Assembly: GCA_017522065.1 (NCBI GenBank)
Contig: JAFXAD010000030.1
Coordinates: 1-44,174 of the forward strand
Source of the DNA: Bacteroidales bacterium
GTDB taxonomy: Bacteria > Bacteroidota > Bacteroidia > Bacteroidales > P3
Direction: 5' to 3'
DNA length: 44,174 nt
Part shown: in pieces, positions 32,534-40,349 of the stretch
Position numbering within the stretch: position 1 is the stretch's first letter
Layout of the letters: each line of letters opens with the position of its first letter
Notes under the pieces: model-generated
Told to the model about the DNA's origin: nothing
The model's input: the letters and a program-made list of their open reading frames with translations, nothing else
Databases searched by the model: none
Made by a program: the position numbers and the translations under genes

Positions 32534-34237
32534 TCAGGATTCAATATTCTTGGCAAGGAATTCGGTACACTCTTCGAAGGTCTTGAAGGTGTGCTCTTCT
32601 GGTACAACCTCTGGAATGAGGTTCATCGTTTTGAGCATATACATGGGCTGTGGCTGTATAATGGTCATAAGCACCATGATTCCACGGGCCTGCAGGTCTT
32701 TAATGGCAGTTTCCATAGCATAGAGGCCTGACTGGTCCATGAAACTGACAAGACGCATGCGGATAATGACTATTTTGGCGTGGTCGGGCACGTCGTTCAT
32801 GACCTCCTGGAACTTGGTGATGGTGCCGAAGAAAATCGGACCATTGAGGCGCTGGATATATATATGTTTCCGCATTTCGTCGGTGATTCCGCCCTCGTCG
32901 CTCCAGGGACTCTCCTTGTCGAATCCTGTCATTACTGACGAACTGTAGCCGCCTTCGACAAGGTCGCTGGCTCGCTTCATGAATAGTACGCAGGCAATAA
33001 CCATGCCTATTCCGACGGCGGTGAGCAAGTCGACAAATACGGTCATGAGGAAGACCACGATAAGCACAAAGGCATCGGCTTTGGGAATGCGGAGCAAGTC
33101 TTTGAAACCTTTGAAATCTATTATGCCCCAACCTACAGTGATAAGTATGCCGGCAAGGACTGAAAGGGGTACGTACTTGACAAGACTGCCCAAACCGAGC
33201 AAGATGGCGAGGAGGAACAGCGAGTGGAACATGCCGCTCAGCTGGGTGCGACCGCCACTTTTGACGTTGACGACAGTACGCATTGTTGCACCTGCACCTG
33301 CTATGCCGCAGAATAGTCCACTTATGGTATTTCCTATGCCTTGCCCTATAAGCTCACGGTTGCTGTTGTGGTGCGTCTTCGTGATGTTGTCGGCAACGAC
33401 GGAGGTCAGTAGTGTGTCTATGCTGCCAAGTCCGGCTAAGGTCAGTCCTGGAATGATGCTGGCTTTGAGCACCCCAAACCAATCAACTCCAGCAAGTTCT
33501 ATGCCTTCTTTGGCAAAGAACGGTACCGGCAGACCACTCGGTATCGAGCCGATAGTGAGCTTCTCCGGCATGTTGACAAACAGCGATATGACCGTCATCA
33601 CGATAAGGGCGACCAGTGTGGCAGGGATTTTCTTTGTAATCAGCGGGAAAAGATATATGATGGCGATGGTGCCAAGCCCAAGCCATAAAGCATTGAGCGA
33701 TATGCCTCCGGCAACGCGCGACGGAAGCTCCGTAATCATGTCTATAGCCAAAACAGGTGACTTCAGACCAAACAGCGGATAGATTTGCTGCAAAATGATG
33801 ATGACGCCGATGTCGCTCATGAAACCGGAAAGAACAGGGTAGGGGATATAACGTACATATTTACCTATCTTGATGATACCGAACAGAATCTGGAATAATC
33901 CGCAGAATATTCCGGCCATTGACATGGCAAGCAGAACCTCCGAAAAGGACCCGCCCGACGAAGCCCATACGCCTGATATCATCGAGGCCGTTATAACTGT
34001 CATGGGGCCCGTAGGACCGCTAATCTGCGAATGGGTACCGCCAAAGAGTGATGCGAAGAAACCAAGCAATGTGGCTCCGACAAGTCCAGCCAACGCTCCC
34101 ATGCTGCTCGCAGCAGGATGGTCTATACCACCAAATGCTTGAATGCCAAATGCAAGAGCTAACGGAAGGGCAACAATGCCGGCAGTGATGCCTCCGAAAA
34201 TATCACCTTTTATGTTCTTTGTACTTATAAAAGCCAT
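32534..34237 (-). CDS. SulP/SLC26 family anion transporter with STAS domain
   Basis: A 567-residue membrane transporter. The N-terminal 420 or so residues have about a dozen membrane helices with SulP signatures (GGITAGIVALPLALAFGIQA, SGPTGPMTVITASM, GIAGAGATMRTVVNVKSGG). The C-terminal STAS domain (about 445-560) contains VIIRMRLVSFMDQSGLYAM, with the Asp-Gln-Ser-Gly core. Family members move sulfate, bicarbonate or other anions, often with sodium or protons; the substrate cannot be read from the sequence. It is divergent from the polyferredoxin gene, with overlapping -7 boxes in the shared 211-bp gap. Confidence 0.93.
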   Translation of the reverse strand: MAFISTKNIKGDIFGGITAGIVALPLALAFGIQAFGGIDHPAASSMGALAGLVGATLLGFFASLFGGTHSQISGPTGPMTVITASMISGVWASSGGSFSEVLLAMSMAGIFCGLFQILFGIIKIGKYVRYIPYPVLSGFMSDIGVIIILQQIYPLFGLKSPVLAIDMITELPSRVAGGISLNALWLGLGTIAIIYLFPLITKKIPATLVALIVMTVISLFVNMPEKLTIGSIPSGLPVPFFAKEGIELAGVDWFGVLKASIIPGLTLAGLGSIDTLLTSVVADNITKTHHNSNRELIGQGIGNTISGLFCGIAGAGATMRTVVNVKSGGRTQLSGMFHSLFLLAILLGLGSLVKYVPLSVLAGILITVGWGIIDFKGFKDLLRIPKADAFVLIVVFLMTVFVDLLTAVGIGMVIACVLFMKRASDLVEGGYSSSVMTGFDKESPWSDEGGITDEMRKHIYIQRLNGPIFFGTITKFQEVMNDVPDHAKIVIIRMRLVSFMDQSGLYAMETAIKDLQARGIMVLMTIIQPQPMYMLKTMNLIPEVVPEEHTFKTFEECTEFLAKNIES

Positions 34238-34363
34238 TTCTATTTTTTTTAATGAAAAATAATTGGATTTTTTGTATTCCTAAATACTTTGTGTGTTTGA
34301 TTTGTGATTTAATATTCTGATTTGCAGTGCTTTATGTTGTGATTCGCTCATCAAGCTGATTTG

Positions 34364-34399
34364 CAAAAATACGTAAATAAAACATTTTTTGTAACTTTG
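34364..34399. promoter_or_regulatory. Divergent -7 boxes for sulP and the polyferredoxin gene
   Basis: The minus strand carries TATTTTTG (34371-34364) facing sulP; the plus strand carries TAACTTTG (34392-34399) facing the polyferredoxin gene. The -33 elements are weak on both strands. The 20-bp separation means polymerases would compete at this site. Confidence 0.5.
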
Positions 34400-34448
34400 C
34401 ACTTTATTTTGGTTTTCTATAATAAGTATATATTAAAATATTTAACTG

Positions 34449-35939
34449 ATGATAAGAAAGATACGTACTGTTTTGGCAATTCTGTTTTTTCTATGCCTGA
34501 CAGCCATGTTCCTCGATTTTACGGGGGTGCTGCAACATTATTTCTCATGGATAGCCTCGATGCAGTTTTTCCCAGCTGTTATGGCTGGCAATATTGTTGT
34601 GGTCTGTTTTGTACTGCTTGTGACGTTGCTCTTCGGACGTTTCTATTGTTCGATAATGTGTCCGCTCGGAGTGATGCAGGATGGGTTCAACTTCTTGGCA
34701 CGCAAGGCGAAGAAAAACAGATTCCATTATGTCAAGGAACATGCCTGGCTCCGTTATTCGGTGCTTGCACTGTTCGTGCTGCTGATAATCTTTGGCCTTA
34801 ATGCAATCGCCGTACTCATTGCTCCATATAGCGCATACGGACGTATCGTCACATCGGTTTTCCAGCCGGTTTATATATGGATAAATAATATTTTTGCCGG
34901 CATTGCCGAACGCCATGAAAGCTACGCCTTCTATGGCAGAGACTTATGGCTGAAGAGCGGTGTCTCGCTGGCCATTGCTGCTGTAACCTTCGTAGTCGTC
35001 GCTCTTATGGCATTGCATCGCGGACGCACCTGGTGTAGTAATATCTGCCCAGTGGGAACAGTCCTTGGCCTATTTTCTCGTTTCTCGCTTTTCCGTCCGG
35101 TAATCGACACCGACAAATGCAAGAACTGCCACATGTGTGAGAAGAACTGCAAGGCGTCATGTATCGACATAGAGAATCATTTTATTGACTATTCTCGTTG
35201 CGTGGCTTGCATGGACTGCATCGACGAGTGCAAGTTCGGAGCACTGGAGTATCGCTATTCACGTGGCAAGAAGGCTGACCACGATGCAGCTCACGCTACG
35301 GAAAAAACGACTTCGCCGACCGATACGTCGCGTCGTGCCTTTATCGCAACGACAGCATTGACAGCGGCGGCTGTAGGCCTGCAGGCACAGGAGAAGAAGG
35401 TGGACGGAGGTCTTGCTGTTATCGAAGAAAAACAGATTCCTCACCGCGATGTACCGCTCAAACCTGCGGGGTCGATTGGTTTGAAGAATTTCAGTAAACA
35501 TTGTACCAGCTGCCAGTTGTGTGTCAGCGAATGCCCTAACAACGTTTTGCGTCCATCAACACAGTTGCAGACGCTTTTGCAACCCGAGATGTCGTTCGAG
35601 CGTGGCTGGTGCCGTCCGGAATGTACCCGTTGTGGCGATGTCTGCCCTGCAGGGGCTATCCACTCGGTCAGCAGGGAAGAAAAGACCGACATTCATATTG
35701 GATTTGCCGTCGTCGTGCCTGACAATTGTGTGGCATATCGCGACGGTGTGCAATGTGGCAATTGTGCACGTCACTGTCCTACGGGTGCAGTACGAATGGT
35801 GGAGAGAGGGTCTGGTGTACCGGTCCCTGCTGTCAATGCCGAAGCGTGTATCGGTTGCGGAGCATGTGAGTATCTCTGCCCGTCCAGACCTTTCAGCGCT
35901 ATTTATGTCAACGGAAGAGAAACGCACATTGTGGGCTGA
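34449..35939 (+). CDS. NapH/NapG-like membrane polyferredoxin with internal Tat-type motif
   Basis: A 496-residue protein. The first 200 residues have four or five membrane helices and the two NapH/NosR CxxxCP motifs (YCSIMCPLG and WCSNICPVG). Two cytoplasmic-type iron-sulfur clusters follow (CKNCHMCEKNC and CVACMDCIDEC). A twin-arginine-like sequence, SRRAFIATTALTAAAVG (Arg295-Arg296), then precedes four more cysteine clusters (CTSCQLCVSECP, CTRCGDVCP, CGNCARHCP and CIGCGACEYLCP). This is the pattern expected from fusing NapH and a Tat-exported NapG/MauM protein. It probably passes quinol electrons to a periplasmic acceptor, but no reductase gene is adjacent. A strong terminator follows. Confidence 0.85.
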   Translation: MIRKIRTVLAILFFLCLTAMFLDFTGVLQHYFSWIASMQFFPAVMAGNIVVVCFVLLVTLLFGRFYCSIMCPLGVMQDGFNFLARKAKKNRFHYVKEHAWLRYSVLALFVLLIIFGLNAIAVLIAPYSAYGRIVTSVFQPVYIWINNIFAGIAERHESYAFYGRDLWLKSGVSLAIAAVTFVVVALMALHRGRTWCSNICPVGTVLGLFSRFSLFRPVIDTDKCKNCHMCEKNCKASCIDIENHFIDYSRCVACMDCIDECKFGALEYRYSRGKKADHDAAHATEKTTSPTDTSRRAFIATTALTAAAVGLQAQEKKVDGGLAVIEEKQIPHRDVPLKPAGSIGLKNFSKHCTSCQLCVSECPNNVLRPSTQLQTLLQPEMSFERGWCRPECTRCGDVCPAGAIHSVSREEKTDIHIGFAVVVPDNCVAYRDGVQCGNCARHCPTGAVRMVERGSGVPVPAVNAEACIGCGACEYLCPSRPFSAIYVNGRETHIVG

Positions 35940-35990
35940 AACTCCAGACCAACCGTGCGACCGGCTGGCTGTAGCAATATTTTTACAAAA

Positions 35991-36038
35991 AAGCAATCGC
36001 TTTGAACTCCCAAAGTTCGAAGCGATTGCTTTTTTTAG
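35991..36038 (+). terminator. Terminator after the polyferredoxin gene
   Basis: A long stem pairs AGCAATCGCTTTGAACT with AGTTCGAAGCGATTGCT (one G-U pair) around a 5-nt loop, followed by TTTTTTT; an A run precedes it, so it could work in both directions. Confidence 0.92.
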
Positions 36039-36165
36039 TAATCATTCAAATTTTTTTGACATTTATGGCAATTCACGGACATTTGCGGGCATTCGCGTTC
36101 TATAATATGATATAAGGTTAATTCCTGGACAAATCATGGTAATTCCTGTTTAAAGAAAGTGAAAG
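36039..36165 (+). repeat. Intergenic repeat family, locus A (single truncated unit)
   Basis: It contains TTTGACATTTATGG, then ATTCACGGAC and ATTTGCGGGC micro-repeats, TTAATTCCTGG, and GGTAATTCCTGTTTAAAGAAA. Order and spacing match the units at 36547 and 39809, although the GAGTAATTCGAGAAATTCG end is missing. It lies between the polyferredoxin terminator and the tRNA-Val(GAC) terminator. Confidence 0.75.
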
Positions 36166-36216
36166 TTAAATTTTGATCAGTTGCTTATAATTTGGAACTT
36201 TCTTTTTTTAGATACA

Positions 36217-36243
36217 AAAAAACCGCCCTGTTAAGGCGGTTTG
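36217..36243 (-). terminator. Terminator of tRNA-Val(GAC)
   Basis: AAACCGCC and GGCGGTTT form an 8-bp stem with a 7-nt loop; on the minus strand it is followed by a T run (complement of the A residues near 36216). It starts within 3 bp of the tRNA 3' end. Confidence 0.85.
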
Positions 36244-36245
36244 TG

Positions 36246-36320
36246 TGATCTGCACAAGATTTGAACTTGTGACCTCTTGCCTGTCAAGCAAGCGCTCTAA
36301 ACCAACTGAGCTAGCAGATC
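36246..36320 (-). tRNA. tRNA-Val (anticodon GAC)
   Basis: On the minus strand a 75-nt cloverleaf reads: acceptor GATCTGC with GCAGATC, D arm GCTC-AGTTGGTTTA-GAGC, anticodon stem CTTGC with GCAAG around loop TTGACAG (anticodon GAC), and T arm ACAAG-TTCAAAT-CTTGT. GAC reads GUC and GUU valine codons. CCA is not encoded; ACAC follows the discriminator region. It is transcribed alone from a stable-RNA promoter just upstream. Confidence 0.93.
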
Positions 36321-36344
36321 ATGTTTCGTTGTCGAAATCGGGTG

Positions 36345-36371
36345 CAAAAGTACAACAAAAATTTGAAACAG
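36345..36371 (-). promoter_or_regulatory. Stable-RNA promoter of tRNA-Val(GAC)
   Basis: The minus strand reads TTGTACTTTTGCACCCG: a TACTTTTG -7 box at 36352-36345 followed by GCACCCG. The same 17 bases occur before tRNA-Val(CAC) and at the putative rRNA leader. The -33 TTG is not well placed here. The tRNA begins 25 bp downstream of the -7 box. Confidence 0.75.
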
Positions 36372-36546
36372 AAAAAAAAGTTTTTCTATTTTGGTCTTTT
36401 TTTTCTTCTTGGATTATGTAATGTGTTGGAAAACAAAAATACACTATTGCTGAATTTTTTGTTTTTAGATGATGGTTTTCATTGCTGAGGATTGATAAAT
36501 GTGAGATAAAAACCGCGAATTTTATGAAATTCGTCCTTTTTTTATT

Positions 36547-36875
36547 AAGTAATTATTCAAATTTATTTGACATTTATGGTAATTCACAGATATTTACGGT
36601 TTTTCACGTTCTAAAACATATTTCCTGGTAATTCCTGTCAAAATAAAATGAAAGCTTTTTTGACCGTTAATAATTTATTAGAGTAATTAGCCTGTAATCA
36701 AATCCTGCGTAGCTTAGAGAAATTCGAGAAATTCGCCGTTTAAGTAATAAGTCAAATTTATGATAATTCACAGATATTCACATTCTATAACATAATTTCT
36801 GGTTAATTCTTGGCCAATTCCTGGTAATTCCTGTTAATAATAAAGCGAAAGTTATTTTTGACCGTTTACTTATTC
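36547..36875 (+). repeat. Intergenic repeat family, locus B (two tandem units)
   Basis: Unit B1 spans 36547-36741 (195 bp), and unit B2 runs from 36742 to about 36875 and is cut short. Each begins AAGTAAT, has ATTCACAGATATT micro-repeats, CTGGTAATTCCTGT near the middle and TTTTTGACCGTT; B1 ends GAGAAATTCGCCGTTT. The 36361-36546 stretch before it has no gene, only A/T runs and a CGAATTT-TATG-AAATTCG hairpin near 36514. Codon structure is absent in all frames. Confidence 0.85.
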
Positions 36876-36883
36876 TATGATTG

Positions 36884-36919
36884 CAACCGCCCACCGAAAA
36901 GCCTTTCGGTGGGCGGTTG
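36884..36919 (-). terminator. Strong hairpin after the head-GIN/barrel gene
   Basis: CAACCGCCCACCGAAA (36884-36899) pairs perfectly over 16 bp with TTTCGGTGGGCGGTTG (36904-36919) around a 4-nt loop. It lies 23 bp beyond the stop codon of the minus-strand gene. No U tract follows, but the stem is very strong. Confidence 0.8.
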
Positions 36920-36942
36920 TAATTCGGGAATGGATTGTTGTA

Positions 36943-38238
36943 TCAGAAACTTATCGTGACACCAAGAGTGTGGATTTTGTCGGCATCGGTGCCAGTGCGG
37001 AAAGTGGGCAGCAGATCGTAGGTCAGACCAATTGAGCCTCCGAGGGTGGTGGGACTTCCCAGGCTTACGAATGCGCGCAGCTGCCAGGGATTCATCACAT
37101 CGGTCTTTTCGCGAGTACGGTGCCAGCGGTTGTCGGTACCCATAGTGCGGGTCACGAGGCGTTCGCCAACATTGTACATTGCATCGACACCGAAGTTCAA
37201 GAAGAACGGTTTCTTGCCCGTTTCGGGGTTCCGCTGGCCGAAACTATAGTTGAACTGTAGTTTCACGCCCAGATTCTCGGAATACAAATGCTGCTGCGGT
37301 ATTTCTCCAGAAGATGGAGTGTTGAGCTGCAACGCGTTGCCGTTATAGCTGACGCTGTTCAGCAGTCGGCTCCAGTCACATTCCAGGTTGAACCACGGTT
37401 TGAACGTGAAGTTTTCGGCAAGGCGGAACGGCTTGAGAAAAGAGGCAGCCATCGTGATGCGGTAGTTTTCGCCGCGGTTGTAGGGCGAACCGCTTTTGTT
37501 GTTCATATAGAGCGGAACCGGCGAAGTGAGGCCAAAGCTGACCGACAGACCCTCTAAGTGTTCCGTCCAGCTGCGATTGACGTTCTTGACGCTTAGGTTT
37601 CGGGTGGTGTCGGTCTGGTAGAGCGAACCGAAGCTGTTGATATCGTTCCGGACGTTGGTGTTGCTGCTGATGAGCACGGGGCATTGCACGGTGGCTCTGT
37701 AGGCACGCAGCAGCGTCAGTTCGTCGGCTGCCTGTAGCGTGTCGAGCCGCAGCGTCGCGTCGTGCTCCACGTCGACCTCAAGCGACTTCTCGCCTCTCCA
37801 CGAGCGGCCGCTGACGGTGGCGCTTTCAAAAATATTCACATTGGCACCTTTGCCGTAGAACAGCAGGTCGTCCGTCTGGACGGTGGCGTTTTTCTCGATT
37901 TGCAGATAATGGAGTTTGTGCTTCAGCGTGATTTCCACAACCGTGCTTTTCGGCATCCAGCTGTTGCTCAGCAGGGTCAGCTCGCGACCTTTGACTGCGC
38001 TGATCTGCGGCTCGTTGCCTTCGTCGAAGAAGACGCTGCACGGTGTGACGATAGTCACCGACGACTGCTCGCCGTGGCGGATGCGCACCTGCCATCCGTC
38101 GTAGATGACGAGGCTGCTGATGCTGTCGGGTATGGGTTGGCTGATGCGGTATTCGTTTTGGGCGCTTGCATTTGTGCCAAAGGCGAAAACGATAAGAACA
38201 ATAAATGTTGCTGCTGCTAAAAGAGTTGTTTTTTTCAT
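36943..38238 (-). CDS. Exported head-GIN-like protein with C-terminal barrel
   Basis: A 431-residue exported protein, signal peptide cleaved near ASA-QNE. Residues about 30-215 resemble the DUF2807/head-GIN beta-solenoid: short beta repeats such as GWQVRIRHGEQSSVTIV, TVVEITLKHKLHYLQIEKNA and GANVNIFESATVSG. Residues from about 225 look like an outer-membrane barrel, with alternating strands (VSFGLTSPVPLYMNN, GSIGLTYDLLP) and a terminal LGVTISF with C-terminal Phe. It is the last gene of the sigma/anti-sigma operon and therefore a candidate for the envelope output or sensor of that system. Function is unproven. Confidence 0.75.
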   Translation of the reverse strand: MKKTTLLAAATFIVLIVFAFGTNASAQNEYRISQPIPDSISSLVIYDGWQVRIRHGEQSSVTIVTPCSVFFDEGNEPQISAVKGRELTLLSNSWMPKSTVVEITLKHKLHYLQIEKNATVQTDDLLFYGKGANVNIFESATVSGRSWRGEKSLEVDVEHDATLRLDTLQAADELTLLRAYRATVQCPVLISSNTNVRNDINSFGSLYQTDTTRNLSVKNVNRSWTEHLEGLSVSFGLTSPVPLYMNNKSGSPYNRGENYRITMAASFLKPFRLAENFTFKPWFNLECDWSRLLNSVSYNGNALQLNTPSSGEIPQQHLYSENLGVKLQFNYSFGQRNPETGKKPFFLNFGVDAMYNVGERLVTRTMGTDNRWHRTREKTDVMNPWQLRAFVSLGSPTTLGGSIGLTYDLLPTFRTGTDADKIHTLGVTISF

Positions 38239-38313
38239 TTTGATTCGATTTTTTGTGTTTCTGCCTTAAAGACGAACGGTTTTTGGATTCCTTACAATAA
38301 TTTTGAAAAAAAA

Positions 38314-39024
38314 TCAGAAACCGCTGCTTCCTATACCGATAGTAGTGCCTGTACTTGAGATGTTCGTAAAAGCAAAGCTGGGTGTGTCTTCTTGGTTGTG
38401 ACGCACTTCGGGACGGCATCCCGATCCGCAGACCAGACGCGTCGATGTGCGCTCATAGACAACGGGACTGTTGGACTCATGCTGATACATATCCTGATCT
38501 TTGTCTTCAGTCCTCTGTTCTCCGTTCTGGGTCTCTTCTGCCAAAAGTGGCTCGTCAGGCAGAACAACGGGCATTTCGATAATGGTCTTGTCTTCTTCCG
38601 ATTCGTTCTGCTGCATTCCGTGTGATGGTACCTCGGCGGTGGTTTCGCTGATGGCAAGTACCGCTGAGGTGTTCGGCCTGCGTACTTGGACTACCGATTC
38701 CATTCTCTGCTCTCCGCTCTCCGCACTCTTCTCTTCGCTTTCCACATGTGGCTTGGTTTTTGCAATCAATTGTTGCTGAGATGACGAAGTGCTGCCCTGC
38801 GAAAGTATGCGCAGCCCCACGATGGAAAGAAGCAGAACGCTGGCAGCAATGCCCGCATACGTCCAAAACAGACCGCCTTTCGCTTTCCGTTTCCCGCTTT
38901 CTGTTTTCTGTTCGTTTTTTGCCAGACGATCAATCATGTCGCTCAGTTGTTGCTGGCGGCGTATATCGGCCTCGCGGCGGCGTGCGGCCTCGAAAAGCTT
39001 GTTTATGTCGGGGGTGTCGTTCAT
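38314..39024 (-). CDS. Putative membrane anti-sigma factor
   Basis: A 236-residue single-span protein. The ATG at 39024 is chosen because it overlaps the sigma gene stop codon (ATGA) and opens a charged cytoplasmic helix (MNDTPDINKLFEAARRREAD); longer in-frame starts would run through the sigma gene. The membrane helix is near residues 50-73 (FWTYAGIAASVLLLSIVGL). The periplasmic part is low in complexity and Glu/Ser/Thr-rich. Three segments (near residues 38-48, 95-107 and 168-176) carry GA-rich DNA related to the heptamer tract at 7811. Position next to an ECF sigma gene supports an anti-sigma role; no known anti-sigma domain is obvious. Confidence 0.72.
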   Translation of the reverse strand: MNDTPDINKLFEAARRREADIRRQQQLSDMIDRLAKNEQKTESGKRKAKGGLFWTYAGIAASVLLLSIVGLRILSQGSTSSSQQQLIAKTKPHVESEEKSAESGEQRMESVVQVRRPNTSAVLAISETTAEVPSHGMQQNESEEDKTIIEMPVVLPDEPLLAEETQNGEQRTEDKDQDMYQHESNSPVVYERTSTRLVCGSGCRPEVRHNQEDTPSFAFTNISSTGTTIGIGSSGF

Positions 39025-39518
39025 ATCTTGATGGTTTTGATTTTTTCTTTTAATGACTGTAATGCACGTGAAAGTGTGGTGTAGACGTTGTTGCTGCTCA
39101 TCTGTAAGGCCTGCTCGATGTACTGCGTGTCGCGTTCTTCTATGTATTTCATTTTTATGGCCTGACGCTGTTTTTCGGGTAAGTCGTCGAGCAGGCGGTC
39201 CAGCAAGGCGGCATGGCTGGCAGTCTCTTCGACCTCCATTTCGACCTCCTTGTCGCTTAGGTAAGCAATCTGCTCGTGGTGGAAGGCGTCGCGCTTTCGC
39301 TTGCGGATTATGTCGATGCATCGCAAGCGCACCGTCTGCAGGCAGTAGGCCTGGAGGTTTAGCACCTTGTCAAGGTCGCTGCGCTGATTCCAAAGTGTGA
39401 CAAAGATGTCTTGCACAACATCTTCGGCTTCAGCCACATCTCCAAGCATGCGGTCTGCAAGAAGCTGCATCGCACTTTGAAGTGGTATTATCTGTTGCTT
39501 GAATTTGTCGCTATCCAT
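39021..39518 (-). CDS. ECF-family RNA polymerase sigma factor
   Basis: A 165-residue sigma-70 family protein. Region 2 is seen in LADRMLGDVAEAEDVVQDIF and VTLWNQRSDLDKVLNLQAYC; region 4 is seen in LLDDLPEKQRQAIKMKYIEE and QALQMSSNNVYTTLSRALQS. The length is typical. Such sigma factors in Bacteroidota often regulate surface proteins with a linked anti-sigma; here the next two genes are a membrane protein and an exported barrel-like protein. The upstream region (39519-39668) has no clear housekeeping promoter, consistent with autoregulation, and is followed by the repeat array. Confidence 0.93.
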   Translation of the reverse strand: MDSDKFKQQIIPLQSAMQLLADRMLGDVAEAEDVVQDIFVTLWNQRSDLDKVLNLQAYCLQTVRLRCIDIIRKRKRDAFHHEQIAYLSDKEVEMEVEETASHAALLDRLLDDLPEKQRQAIKMKYIEERDTQYIEQALQMSSNNVYTTLSRALQSLKEKIKTIKI

Positions 39519-39668
39519 TCAGGGTTCATTTCTTATATGACGAACTTGTCTCAAAAATCTTACAACTTTTTTGAAAAATATGAAGTGACCTCAAATAAAC
39601 CGTTGAAAAATAAGGTAAAACCACACGCCCATAATACTCCTGACCACTGTCGAGATCTTATAAACTTT
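39519..39668. other. Gene-free upstream region of the sigma operon
   Basis: About 150 bp between the sigma start codon and the repeat array. I see no small gene and no TAnnTTTG box in the correct orientation. Any sigma-specific promoter would lie here. Confidence 0.4.
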
Positions 39669-40320
39669 AACGAAAATATTTTTTGACCTTTTACTTAATA
39701 ATTTATTAGAGTAATTAGTCTGTAATTGTGTGTTTAGTCTGTTATTAGAGTAATTAGTCTGTAATCAAGACCTGCGTAGCTTCGATTAATTCGAGAAATT
39801 CGCCGTTAAAGAAATAAGTCAATATATGGTAATTCGCGGACATTTACGGTTATTCACGTTCTAAAACATAATTCCTGATTAATTCTTGGCCAATTCCTGG
39901 TAATTCCTGTTAAAAAGAAAACGAAAGTTATTGTTGACTTATTATTTAATAATTTATTAGAGTAATTAGTCTGTAATCAAGACCTGCGTAGCTTCGAGTA
40001 ATTCGAGAAATTCGCCGTTTAAGTAATAAGTCAATTTATGATAATTCACGGACATTTACGGTTATTCACGTTCTAAAACATAATTCCTGATTAATTCCTG
40101 GCCAATTTCTGGTAATTCCTGTTAATAAAATGAAAGCATTTTTGACCGTTAGAGTAATTAGTCTTTCATCAAGACCAGCGTTGCTTCGAGTAATTCGAGA
40201 AATTCGCCGTTAAAGAAATAAGTCAATTTATGGTAATTCACGGACATTCAAAGTTGACGTTAAAGTTTTTCGTTCTCGTACAAAGTATGGTAATTTCTGT
40301 TAAATGAACATTTACTTAAT
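39669..40320 (+). repeat. Intergenic repeat family, locus C (tandem units of 192-212 bp)
   Basis: The units are: C0 (partial, to 39808), C1 39809-40020 (212 bp), C2 40021-40212 (192 bp) and C3 from 40213, decaying after about 40 bp. Full units share: AAGTAATAAGTCAATTTATG, ATTCACGGACATTTACGG, TTATTCACGTTCTAAAACAT, four phased TAATTCCTG-like words, TTTTTGACCGTT, GAGTAATTAGTCTGTAATCA, GACCTGCGTAGCTTCGAG and TAATTCGAGAAATTCGCCGT. In C0 a 24-bp segment (TTATTAGAGTAATTAGTCTG and four more bases) is duplicated at 39703 and 39742. There is no coding potential. Confidence 0.92.
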
Positions 40321-40326
40321 AAAAAA

Positions 40327-40349
40327 AAACGCCATATTGTGGCGGTTTT
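40327..40349 (-). terminator. Terminator of tRNA-Val(CAC)
   Basis: CGCCA and TGGCG form the stem core with a 5-nt loop, extended by A and T runs after one mismatch. On the minus strand it is followed by a long T run, directly after the tRNA. Confidence 0.75.

Noticed and set aside
36246-36320. tRNA-Asp
   Set aside because: The anticodon loop reads TTGACAG, giving GAC (Val); Asp would need GTC.
39025-39321. Longer anti-sigma protein starting at 39321
   Set aside because: The extension is the sigma gene read in another frame. The ATGA overlap at 39024 gives a normal start.
39669-40320. CRISPR array
   Set aside because: The repeat units are about 200 bp and contiguous, with no unique spacers between short identical repeats, and no cas gene is nearby.
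36039-40320. Insertion sequence or MITE
   Set aside because: No transposase, no terminal inverted repeats and no target-site duplications are visible; the units are tandem and decay gradually.
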